A DNA stretch of 64,000 nt from assembly GCA_003762615.1 (NCBI GenBank), contig RIAZ01000002.1, positions 62,001 to 126,000 on the forward strand, written 5' to 3'. Of this stretch, positions 54,212 through 62,406 are shown piece after piece. Numbering within the stretch: position 1 is the first letter of the stretch; every line of letters starts with the position of its first letter. This stretch comes from Muribaculaceae bacterium Isolate-037 (Harlan). Its GTDB lineage: Bacteria; Bacteroidota; Bacteroidia; Bacteroidales; Muribaculaceae. The position numbers and the translations under genes were made by a program. The notes beneath the pieces were generated by a model that did not search any database, was not told where the DNA came from, and worked only from the letters and a program-made list of their open reading frames with translations.

Positions 54212-55103
54212 CGGGAAGGTAAATCTAAGGGGTAATGCCGGGCTGCGTCTGATGGTATTGTTCGGTGCGTTCAGTGTCTGTTTCTTAGTCTTAGGGGGCA
54301 TCTTATTGGGACTATCCGCCGCCTGTGGAGGGGATCAGAATCACACCTATATGATGTTGACCTCAGCATTGCAGTGTCTAATCGTGTTCTGTCTGCCGGC
54401 ATGGTTGTGTGCAAGATATTCCTCAGATTCTCCCGGTGGTTGGCTTGGGTTGAGCACGTCACCATCTCTAAAGGGTATCATTGGGGTGATATTATTATTT
54501 GTGCTGGCATTACCGGCTCTCAACCAGGTGATATATTGGAATGAAAATATCCACTTCCCGGAATGGGCTTCAGGCATAGAGAAAAGTTTTCGGGATATGG
54601 AGGATCAGGCTGCCACCATGACAAAAGTGGCTTTGGACTATCAAGGGATATGGGGTATGCTTGCTACCGTAGGGGTAGTGGGTGTGCTCACAGGATTTTC
54701 CGAAGAGATGTTTTTTCGTGGAGCACTGCAAGGGATCATGAGCCGTTCGAGAATAGGAAATACAGCCTCTATATGGATAGGCGCGGTCGTGTTTACGACA
54801 ATGCATTTCCAATTTTTTGGTTTTGTGCCTCGTTTGCTTATGGGCGCAATGTTTGGCTATCTCTTTAATTGGTCAAGAACCTTGTGGCTCCCTATCTTCG
54901 CACACGCATTGAACAACTCGGTAGTGGTTGTTTCCAATCATTTCATAGGTGGTGCAGACTCAGATGGCGTCAATGGATTGGGAATAGTGGAGAATGGTGA
55001 GATTCCATGGGCTGCATTGGCGAGTCTGATGGCAACAGCCATATTCCTGTATCGCTTCAGAAAGTATTTTTTCATTAAAACAAAGTCAGCAATAGACTCC
55101 TAA
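54198..55103 (+). CDS. CPBP family intramembrane metalloprotease
   Basis: A 301-residue membrane protein with about seven or eight hydrophobic segments. The Abi/CPBP motifs are clear: EEMFFRG (near 168), [11 protein letters not shown] and a final HALNNS. Such proteases act on prenylated or membrane substrates in other organisms; the substrate here is unknown. Start 54198 (MIANDGKVN) is used, overlapping lptB by 14 bp, so translation is coupled. The 54162 frame start lies deep in lptB. Confidence 0.92.
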   Translation: MIANDGKVNLRGNAGLRLMVLFGAFSVCFLVLGGILLGLSAACGGDQNHTYMMLTSALQCLIVFCLPAWLCARYSSDSPGGWLGLSTSPSLKGIIGVILLFVLALPALNQVIYWNENIHFPEWASGIEKSFRDMEDQAATMTKVALDYQGIWGMLATVGVVGVLTGFSEEMFFRGALQGIMSRSRIGNTASIWIGAVVFTTMHFQFFGFVPRLLMGAMFGYLFNWSRTLWLPIFAHALNNSVVVVSNHFIGGADSDGVNGLGIVENGEIPWAALASLMATAIFLYRFRKYFFIKTKSAIDS

Positions 55104-55118
55104 AACTAATATACCGAT

Positions 55119-56162
55119 ATGGCAAAGAAATCTACAGGTCCATCTTTCCGCGAGGTGATGACTTCAATAAAGAAGGGGCAGTTTGCGCCTGTCTATCTAC
55201 TGATGGGAGAGGAGGCATATTATATTGACGAGTTGACGCGGGCATTGGAAAATAATGTAGTTGATGAAGAGAACCGGGATTTCAATTCCATCGTGTATTA
55301 TGGTGCGGACGCGGATATCGGCAGTATCATAGCGAGTGCACAGCAATATCCTGTCATGTCGGAGCGTCAGCTTGTGCTTCTTAAGGAGGCTCAGACAATG
55401 GATAAGGCCAAATCACAACTTGACAAGCTTGCATCGTATGTAGTCCGCCCTAACGCAACTACAGTATTGGGGGTGGTGTATAAGGGGGATTCTTTGTCTG
55501 CAACGTCGCAATTGATGAAGAGCTTGAAGGATTCTTCTGCGGTGGTGTTCAGGAGTGAAAAGTTGAAAGACTATCAATTGCCGGGACCTATTACGGATTA
55601 TTGTGCATCAAAAGGATTCGGTATAGATGATAAGGCTGTGTCGTTGCTATGCGACTACATAGGGAATCCGTTAAGCAAACTTTTTGGAGAGATAGATAAA
55701 CTTATATTGGCGTGTGGGAAGGACGTAAAGCGTATCACTCCTGATCTGATAGAACGAAATATCGGCATCTCAAAGGATTTCAATACGTTTGAGCTGATCA
55801 ATGCCTTGTCGCGTAAGGATTATCATAAATCAATAAGGATAGTGGATTATTTTTCAAAGAATCCGAAACAGAATCCCGGGGTAATGATAGTGGCAACGTT
55901 GTTTGGATTTTTCTCGAAACTGTTTATAGCGACAGTCACTAAGGATAAGTCGGATGCCTCCCTTCAGGCGGCTCTTGACCTTAAATCGAGCTATGGACTG
56001 AAGGAATACCGCACCGCCCTACAGTATTATAATGCAAGAATGGCATTGGCGGCGATACATTCATTGCGGGAATATGATGCGCAAAGCAAAGGAATCGGTT
56101 CCATGCAGAATGAATATGAATTGCTGAAGGAACTTATATTTAAAATATTCACGGCAAGTTGA
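55119..56162 (+). CDS. holA: DNA polymerase III delta subunit
   Basis: The clamp-opening subunit of the clamp loader, 347 residues. Recognisable parts are VYLLMGEEAYYIDELTRAL, the FNSIVYYGAD region, SERQLVLLKEAQ and the C-terminal helical domain with MRMA-like YNARMALAAIHSLREYDAQSKG. It pairs with delta-prime encoded at 19.0-20.2 kb. 15 bp after the CPBP gene. Confidence 0.94.
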   Translation: MAKKSTGPSFREVMTSIKKGQFAPVYLLMGEEAYYIDELTRALENNVVDEENRDFNSIVYYGADADIGSIIASAQQYPVMSERQLVLLKEAQTMDKAKSQLDKLASYVVRPNATTVLGVVYKGDSLSATSQLMKSLKDSSAVVFRSEKLKDYQLPGPITDYCASKGFGIDDKAVSLLCDYIGNPLSKLFGEIDKLILACGKDVKRITPDLIERNIGISKDFNTFELINALSRKDYHKSIRIVDYFSKNPKQNPGVMIVATLFGFFSKLFIATVTKDKSDASLQAALDLKSSYGLKEYRTALQYYNARMALAAIHSLREYDAQSKGIGSMQNEYELLKELIFKIFTAS

Positions 56163-56185
56163 ATTCTGATTAAATTTTTAGGACG

Positions 56186-56962
56186 ATGATATATTATTTT
56201 TCCGGTACCGGAAATTCGCGATATGTAGCCAATTTCTTATCGAAGGAACTCTTGGAGAGGGTTGAGTTTATTCCGAAGGTGATTGCCGAAGAGGAATCAC
56301 CGGATGGAATGTCGGTCGGTTTTGTATTTCCGGTGTATTCTTGGGGGGTACCTCCGCTTGTGATGGATTTTATCAATCGTCTTCCGGATTCATTTTGGAA
56401 TGAAGTCAAAGTAGGTCAACTCCCTATATGGTGTGTCATGACATGTGGGGATGAGGTTGCCATGTCGCCGGAGATGTTGCAGGATGCGTTCAGGAGAAGG
56501 GACGTTGAGGTCAGGTCGATATGGAGCGTGATAATGCCTAATAATTATGTGTTGTTGCCCGGGTTTGACGTTGATTCTAAGGATTTGGCAGATAAGAAAC
56601 TTGCAGATGCACCCTTAAGGCTAAAGGAGATATGCAGGGGCATTATGCAGCAACGGGAGACTATTGACGTTGTAAGAGGGAGCATGGCATGGCTTAAGAG
56701 CAAGACGGTCTATCCTCTGTTTAAGCGTTGGGGAATATTCCCGGGGAAATGGCATAGTATGGAAACTTGTGTGAGTTGCGGGATATGTGCAAAAAGTTGT
56801 CCGCTGGGTAATGTGCAGATGTCGGATGGTCGTCCAAAATGGGGGGACAACTGTTGCTCATGTCTTGCATGCTATCACAGTTGTCCCCGTCATGCGGTTG
56901 CTTATGGGAAAATCACCCAAAGTAAGGGGCAATATTTCCTGCCGTCTAAGTCAAAGAATTGA
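56186..56962 (+). CDS. EFR1 family ferredoxin (flavodoxin-ferredoxin)
   Basis: A 258-residue protein. The N-terminal flavodoxin-like fold has YYFSGTGNSRYVAN, a phosphate-binding loop. The C-terminal part has two 4Fe-4S motifs, CVSCGICAKSCP and CCSCLACYHSCP. EFR1 proteins are electron carriers of anaerobes with unknown partners. It ends the udk-lptB run, 23 bp after holA. Confidence 0.93.
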   Translation: MIYYFSGTGNSRYVANFLSKELLERVEFIPKVIAEEESPDGMSVGFVFPVYSWGVPPLVMDFINRLPDSFWNEVKVGQLPIWCVMTCGDEVAMSPEMLQDAFRRRDVEVRSIWSVIMPNNYVLLPGFDVDSKDLADKKLADAPLRLKEICRGIMQQRETIDVVRGSMAWLKSKTVYPLFKRWGIFPGKWHSMETCVSCGICAKSCPLGNVQMSDGRPKWGDNCCSCLACYHSCPRHAVAYGKITQSKGQYFLPSKSKN

Positions 56963-56967
56963 ACTGT

Positions 56968-57510
56968 CTAAAAAAAATTAGTGACGGCATTATCGTAGGA
57001 GATGGCGATGATTCCGTCTTCTAATTCAACGAGGGAATATGCCGGCTGATTTTTATCGTTGAAGAAAATCACGATATTATTGAATAGCTTACCCTTGTAG
57101 ATCTTGTTGTCGGTCTCGGCTTTCCAGATATTCTCCTTGCAGGATACCTTTAATTGTTTGTTCTTAATATTTCTAATGGGATATGAGCCGCTTTCAGGTA
57201 TTTTCAGTCCGTTGGCAGTGGATTGCACGGAAAGGAATCCTCTCAGACCCGGTGAATATTCCACCATGTGCCATCCGTTGTTTGATTCAAGTTTTTTCAG
57301 AGCCATTCCGGGAATGAGTGTTACCTCCTGATTCTTTGAATTGAGGGTCACATAGCTTTTGACATTGGGAGAATCAAATATTTTTGCGTTTCTTCCAACC
57401 ACTACATAGTCATCGGCAACCATATTGAATGAGATGCCGGATAATATTCCGAAGGTTATAGATAAAATCGCGGATTTTTTTGTGATGTTTGGATTATGCA
57501 CGCGTTTCAT
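56968..57510 (-). CDS. Exported protein with SH3-like domain
   Basis: A 180-residue protein with a signal peptide (ILSITFGILSGISFN). The segment at about 33-90 (DDYVVVGRNAKIFDSPNVKSY, then NNGWHMVEYSPGLRGFLSV) resembles a bacterial SH3 or SH3b domain. The C-terminal part is beta-rich, with no recognised family. The stop lies 5 bp from the EFR1 stop on the other strand. Probably periplasmic and ligand- or wall-binding. Confidence 0.75.
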   Translation of the reverse strand: MKRVHNPNITKKSAILSITFGILSGISFNMVADDYVVVGRNAKIFDSPNVKSYVTLNSKNQEVTLIPGMALKKLESNNGWHMVEYSPGLRGFLSVQSTANGLKIPESGSYPIRNIKNKQLKVSCKENIWKAETDNKIYKGKLFNNIVIFFNDKNQPAYSLVELEDGIIAISYDNAVTNFF

Positions 57511-57530
57511 AACTTAAACAACTTCAATAT

Positions 57531-57571
57531 AAAAAATCGGGAGGTTTCTGTAATGAACCTCCCGATTTTTA
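57531..57571. terminator. Terminator upstream of SH3-like gene, downstream of alaS
   Basis: AAAAATCGGGAGGTT (57532-57546) pairs perfectly with AACCTCCCGATTTTT (57556-57570). Leftward, it ends alaS transcripts 22 bp after the alaS stop. Confidence 0.93.
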
Positions 57572-57591
57572 TAGATCAGAATTTATAAGAT

Positions 57592-60210
57592 TCACAAGTG
57601 GAGGAGAGCGATAATCTTATCGTATGCAGCAGAGAGACCATCAAGATCCTTACCGCCGGCTTGAGCAAAGAATGGCTGTCCGCCGCCGCCACCTTTTATC
57701 AGCTTCGCAGCTTCACGCACAATGTTTGATGCGTTGAAACCCTCTTTAACGATATCGTCAGAGATCATGAGGGTGAGTAGGGGTTTATCAGCGTTTATTG
57801 TAGCTCCGATGAAGATCGTGTGTTCCGGAGAATTTTTGCGAATGGCGAACGCCACGTTCTTTACAATTTCGGGAAGACGAAGTCCTTTCAGTGAGCATAC
57901 TTTTATGCCGTTCATTGTCGAGGCATTTGAAATCAATTCGAGAGCAAGATGCCTTGTGCGCTCTTCCATAAAGTCTTCCACCTGCTTTTTAAGATCGGAA
58001 TTCTCTTTTATGGCTTTCTCAACAGCTACCTTTACGTTTGCTGCATTCCCAAGGAACGAAGATACGTCGTTCATTGTGTCTTGCAGATTGTCAAGCATAT
58101 CTTCTACACCGGCAGCAGTCAAAGCCTCGATACGACGGATTCCGGCAGCAATTGAACTTTCGGATACAATTCGCACCATACCTATGTTGCCAGTGTTTGC
58201 CACATGTGTTCCACCACAGAGTTCGACAGATGTACCATACTTCACGACGCGAACCTTGTCGCCATATTTCTCGCCGAAGAGAGCCATGGCACCAAGTTCA
58301 CGAGCCTTTTCAATCGGCATCTCTCTTGCTTCCTCAAGAGGTATTGCTTTTCTGATTCTGGCATTGACGATGTGCTCAACCTTGCGTATCTCTTCCGGAG
58401 AGACTTTTTGGAAGTGGGAGAAGTCAAAGCGTAAGGAATCAGGAGATACGTAAGAACCCTTCTGTTCCACATGCGAACCGAGCACTTCGCGAAGAGCCTC
58501 GTGAAGCAGGTGGGTTGCAGAGTGGTTGGCAGAGATGGCAGCTCTTGCAGCTTCGTTTATACTTGCAGTGAAATCTTCAGTCGGGTCAGACGGGAGTTTG
58601 TGAGCGAGATGCACACCGATATTATTCTCTTTTTTAGTGTCGAAAATCTCAATGGTCTCGCCGGATGCAGACGTGAGTGTTCCGCGATCGCCCACCTGTC
58701 CGCCCATTTCAGCATAGAAAGGTGTTTTTGAAAGAATGATCTGGAAAAATTCCTTCCCTTTCTGTTTTACCTTACGATAACGCAGGATTTTTGTGGGTGC
58801 AGATGATTCATCATATCCGACAAATACCTGTTCGCCGGGATTCACGACAATCCAGTCGCCTGTCTCCATAGCAGCGGCATTTCTTGCGCGGGCTTTCTGT
58901 TTCTCCATCTCCTCATCAAATTCTTTCTGGTCGAGGGTCATGCCATTCTCGCGAAGAATCAGTTCGGTGAGGTCAAGCGGAAATCCGTAAGTGTCATAAA
59001 GGATGAAAGCATCTTTACCGGAGATTTCATTTTTTCCATCAGCCTTTGCTTTCTCAATAAGAGAGTCGAGTAGCTTTATGCCATTGTCAAGAGTGCGAAG
59101 GAATGATTCCTCTTCCTCTTTGATCACTTTCTTTATAAGATCGGACTGAGCTTTCAGTTCGGGATAACTGTCGCCCATCTGTTCTACAAGTTTATCTACG
59201 AGCAGATAAAGGAACGCGTCTTTTCTATTGAGGAAAGTATATGCATATCTTACGGCGCGTCGAAGAATGCGTCGGATTACGTAGCCTGCCTTGGCATTAG
59301 AGGGGAGCTGAGAATCGGCGATAGAGAATGCAATAGTTCGGAGGTGGTCGGCAACCACACGCATTGCGACATCAATTTTCTCGTTGTCGCCGTATTTAAG
59401 ACCTGTAATGTCGGAAATGACGGAGATGACAGGGGTGAACACATCGGTGTCGTAGTTTGATTTCTTCCCTTGCAGAGCCATACAAAGACGTTCGAATCCC
59501 ATGCCGGTATCAATCACCTTTGCGGGAAGTGGCTCAAGAGATCCGTCAGCCTTTCTATTATATTGCATGAACACGAGGTTCCATATCTCGATAACCTGAG
59601 GATTATCTTTGTTTACCAAAGATGCTCCGTCGACCAAAGCACGTTCTTCATCAGATCTCAGGTCGATGTGTATCTCGCTGCAAGGTCCGCAAGGTCCGGT
59701 ATCACCCATTTCCCAGAAATTGTCATGGCGGTTGCCGTTTATGATATGTGATGCGGGGAGATGTTGTTCCCAATATCCGGCAGCTTCGTTATCGCGTTCA
59801 AGACCTTCCGGCTTGTATCCTTCGAACACGGTGGCATACAATCTGTCCTTGTCAAGCTTAAGTACGTCTACAAGATACTCCCAAGCCCAGTCGATTGCCT
59901 CTTTCTTGAAGTAGTCACCAAACGACCAGTTGCCGAGCATTTCAAACATAGTGTGGTGGTATGTGTCGTGACCTACCTCTTCAAGGTCGTTATGTTTGCC
60001 GGATACACGCAGGCATTTCTGACTGTCGGCGACGCGTTTGTGGGTTGCCGGACGGTTGCCGAGAATGATGTCTTTGAATTGGTTCATACCGGCATTTGTA
60101 AACATTAGGGTAGGGTCATCCTTTATTACCATAGGTGCCGAAGGCACAATCTGGTGTCCTCTTTCGCGAAAAAAAGTCTTGAAAGATTCTCTGATTTCGT
60201 TAGATGTCAT
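57592..60210 (-). CDS. alaS: Alanyl-tRNA synthetase
   Basis: AlaRS charges tRNA-Ala and edits Ser and Gly. The 872 residues have the class II core ([25 protein letters not shown]), the editing domain with [11 protein letters not shown] and [10 protein letters not shown] zinc ligands, and the C-terminal C-Ala domain ending with [17 protein letters not shown]. The free-standing AlaX-like gene at 41.8 kb is a paralogue of its editing domain. Its promoter overlaps that of the divergent M23 gene. Confidence 0.98.
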   Translation of the reverse strand: MTSNEIRESFKTFFRERGHQIVPSAPMVIKDDPTLMFTNAGMNQFKDIILGNRPATHKRVADSQKCLRVSGKHNDLEEVGHDTYHHTMFEMLGNWSFGDYFKKEAIDWAWEYLVDVLKLDKDRLYATVFEGYKPEGLERDNEAAGYWEQHLPASHIINGNRHDNFWEMGDTGPCGPCSEIHIDLRSDEERALVDGASLVNKDNPQVIEIWNLVFMQYNRKADGSLEPLPAKVIDTGMGFERLCMALQGKKSNYDTDVFTPVISVISDITGLKYGDNEKIDVAMRVVADHLRTIAFSIADSQLPSNAKAGYVIRRILRRAVRYAYTFLNRKDAFLYLLVDKLVEQMGDSYPELKAQSDLIKKVIKEEEESFLRTLDNGIKLLDSLIEKAKADGKNEISGKDAFILYDTYGFPLDLTELILRENGMTLDQKEFDEEMEKQKARARNAAAMETGDWIVVNPGEQVFVGYDESSAPTKILRYRKVKQKGKEFFQIILSKTPFYAEMGGQVGDRGTLTSASGETIEIFDTKKENNIGVHLAHKLPSDPTEDFTASINEAARAAISANHSATHLLHEALREVLGSHVEQKGSYVSPDSLRFDFSHFQKVSPEEIRKVEHIVNARIRKAIPLEEAREMPIEKARELGAMALFGEKYGDKVRVVKYGTSVELCGGTHVANTGNIGMVRIVSESSIAAGIRRIEALTAAGVEDMLDNLQDTMNDVSSFLGNAANVKVAVEKAIKENSDLKKQVEDFMEERTRHLALELISNASTMNGIKVCSLKGLRLPEIVKNVAFAIRKNSPEHTIFIGATINADKPLLTLMISDDIVKEGFNASNIVREAAKLIKGGGGGQPFFAQAGGKDLDGLSAAYDKIIALLHL

Positions 60211-60240
60211 CTTAAAGAAAATTTTCTTGATGTTATTTGG

Positions 60241-60276
60241 ATTGCAAAATTATTCAAAATTCGTTAATTTTGCAAT
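60241..60276. promoter_or_regulatory. Palindromic overlapping divergent promoters for alaS and M23 gene
   Basis: ATTGCAAAATTA (60241-60252) and TAATTTTGCAAT (60265-60276) are perfect 12-bp inverted repeats around a 12-bp spacer. Rightward: -33 ATTG 60241-60244, 20 bp, -7 TAATTTTG 60265-60272. Leftward: -33 ATTG 60276-60273, 20 bp, -7 TAATTTTG 60252-60245. The two polymerase sites occupy the same 36 bp, so the promoters would exclude each other. Confidence 0.85.
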
Positions 60277-60383
60277 ATAAACTACCGTGTAATCTCTAAA
60301 AAATAACTTGGAACAGTTGGAAATGAAATAATTTTAGAATGAGCCAATTTATTTTTTCAGATTACTGAATAAATAAACGTAAA

Positions 60384-61352
60384 TTGTCAAAGAATATTTA
60401 TTATAAGTATAATCCGGAGACGGATAACTTTGAAAGGGTCTATCCGTCGTTGCGAATGCGTCTGGCATCATGGGGTCGGCTTTGGTCGATGGCAGTGGTG
60501 CTTGCGGCAGTCCTGTTCTTTGTCGTGTTCTATTGTTTTGATTCCCCGACAGAGGAGAACCTTCGTGCTGAAAATGCGGAACTGAAAGCTCAGTATGGGA
60601 TATTGAACAGGCGTCTTGACAATACGCTAAAAGTGATGGATCGGATAAAGGATAGGGATGATAACTTTTACCGAGTCATGATGCAGATGGATCCGATGAG
60701 TCCGTTGCAGCGTCATTCCGGTCTTGACAATGAGGCGCGCTACCGGGAATTGCAGCAGCTTTCGGATGCCGGTCTGGTCACATACCTTACCCAACGGATG
60801 GATCTTCTGGAGCGACAGCTTTTTGCACAGGTGCAGAGTTTTGATCAGCTTCGAGATGCAGTCGGGAAGCAGAAGGATAAACTGTCGCATATCCCGTCGG
60901 TGCTCCCGATAAAAGTGGAGGATTACACAATGTCGTCGGGTTATGGCTATCGCAGGGATCCTATCTATGGTTCTTCAAAATTTCATGAAGGTCTTGATTT
61001 CTCCGCGTCGATAGGGACGCCGGTATATGCTACGGCAGATGGGGAAATAACGGTGGCAAAGCGGGAGGCCGGATATGGCAATTGTATTGACATAGACCAT
61101 GGCTATAACTATCTCACACGTTATGCGCATCTGAGTGAAATACTTGTGAAGGAGGGTAGTCAGGTGAAACGCGGACAGATGATCGGCAAGGTCGGCTCTA
61201 CAGGAAAATCCACGGGACCACATCTTCATTATGAAGTGAGATTCAAGGGTGAGGCACAGAATCCGGTGAACTATTATTTTATGGATCTTACTCCAGAGGA
61301 GTACGTGGAAATGATACAGATGGCGGATAATGCCGGACACGTGATGGATTAA
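60384..61352 (+). CDS. M23 family membrane-bound peptidase
   Basis: A 322-residue protein. A cytoplasmic start (YYKYNPETDNFERVYPSLR), one membrane segment at about 34-53, a coiled coil (EENLRAENAELKAQYGILNR), and a C-terminal LytM domain with all zinc ligands (HEGLD, HLHYEV). It would be an active or regulated cell-wall endopeptidase. The start codon is TTG 60384: the conserved YYKYNP segment begins five codons later, and no ATG fits upstream. The MerR gene follows after 50 bp. Confidence 0.92.
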   Translation: MSKNIYYKYNPETDNFERVYPSLRMRLASWGRLWSMAVVLAAVLFFVVFYCFDSPTEENLRAENAELKAQYGILNRRLDNTLKVMDRIKDRDDNFYRVMMQMDPMSPLQRHSGLDNEARYRELQQLSDAGLVTYLTQRMDLLERQLFAQVQSFDQLRDAVGKQKDKLSHIPSVLPIKVEDYTMSSGYGYRRDPIYGSSKFHEGLDFSASIGTPVYATADGEITVAKREAGYGNCIDIDHGYNYLTRYAHLSEILVKEGSQVKRGQMIGKVGSTGKSTGPHLHYEVRFKGEAQNPVNYYFMDLTPEEYVEMIQMADNAGHVMD

Positions 61353-61402
61353 TAGTATCTCATATTATATAAATAGAATTAAAAAGAAAGGTTGAATTTC
61401 TG

Positions 61403-61744
61403 ATGGCTTCATCTGATCTGACAAAGAAATATTATAAGATAAAGGATGCCGCCGAATTGGTGGGTGTCTCGCAGTCAACATTGCGTTTTTGGGAAAGTGA
61501 ATTTCCTGAAGTGCAACCGTATCGCAGCGCGACGAACATCAGGTATTATACTCCTGATAATATTGAGACGTTGCGTCTGATTTACTATCTGGTAAAGATA
61601 AGGGGGTTGAAATTGGATGCGGCAAAGGAACAGATACGACTGAACCGTTCCAATATCTCCAACCGGATGGATATAATCAGTAAGCTCCAGGACGTGCGAG
61701 ACGAGCTGGAACTTATGCTGAATGCCCTTGAGAAACGTCGTTGA
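61403..61744 (+). CDS. MerR family transcriptional regulator
   Basis: A 113-residue protein: winged helix KYYKIKDAAELVGVSQSTLR, then FWESEFPEVQPYRS and a short coiled-coil dimer helix. No C-terminal ligand or metal-binding domain is present, so it is a minimal MerR/HTH_17-type regulator. It probably shares a transcript with the M23 peptidase, an arrangement I believe recurs in Bacteroidales. Confidence 0.9.
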   Translation: MASSDLTKKYYKIKDAAELVGVSQSTLRFWESEFPEVQPYRSATNIRYYTPDNIETLRLIYYLVKIRGLKLDAAKEQIRLNRSNISNRMDIISKLQDVRDELELMLNALEKRR

Positions 61745-61777
61745 GGGTCGATTTTAAGGGTATAATGGAATGCAGCC

Positions 61778-62218
61778 TTAGAGATTGGAATTGTAGTATT
61801 CTGGATTTCCTGTCACTTCTTTCCCGATGAAAGGTGGGAGTGTTATTTCAGTGTCTTTTGTAGACAACTCCACTTCTGCCATGATAAGTCCCTGACGGGC
61901 ACCGTGAAATTCGTCTACTTCCCAAGTTAAGTTGTCGTATTTTATCAAGTAGCGGGTCTTTTCAAGAATAGGAGGAACACACATTGTGAGAATCTCTAAG
62001 GCATCTGCCAATGGTATCTCATATTCAAATTCGTTTCTGACAATACCGATGTTTTTCCCTTTTATTGTCAGGAATCCTTTGTCATCAATTGTCCTTACTC
62101 TTATTGTCCTTTCCGGGATGCGGGAGAGGTAGCCCTGTCGGATGCTTATTGATTTGTATGCAATCTGCCGAAATGAGTCGTCATTAACGATAAATTTCCG
62201 TTCTATTTCAAGTGCCAT
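61778..62218 (-). CDS. CYTH domain protein
   Basis: A 146-residue protein with the ExExK signature (EIERKFIV) at residue 3 and basic/acidic strand residues typical of CYTH triphosphate tunnel enzymes (IRVRTIDDKGFLTIKGK, VDEFHG). In bacteria these are tripolyphosphatases or adenylate-cyclase-like proteins; the substrate is unknown. It stands alone and converges with the MerR gene. Confidence 0.93.
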   Translation of the reverse strand: MALEIERKFIVNDDSFRQIAYKSISIRQGYLSRIPERTIRVRTIDDKGFLTIKGKNIGIVRNEFEYEIPLADALEILTMCVPPILEKTRYLIKYDNLTWEVDEFHGARQGLIMAEVELSTKDTEITLPPFIGKEVTGNPEYYNSNL

Positions 62219-62406
62219 ATTTATAATATTTCTAAAACTTTTCTTTTAAATAACATTTTTGCTATATAAAAACGTTATGATATAGTGTCTATCCGTAAAT
62301 ATCAGTCAGAGATTGAAAATCGTGTGATTTAACAATCCTGCTGTAAGCCTTGGTAAGGTCTTCATAAGATAGACACAAAAGATGTCGTTAATATTGACAC
62401 CTGGTT

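Noticed and set aside
53285..54301. 338-codon open frame on the minus strand opposite lptB
   Set aside because: It is antisense to a clear LptB gene with all ABC motifs. The translation has no signal, domain or sensible composition, and it arises from codon bias in the real gene.
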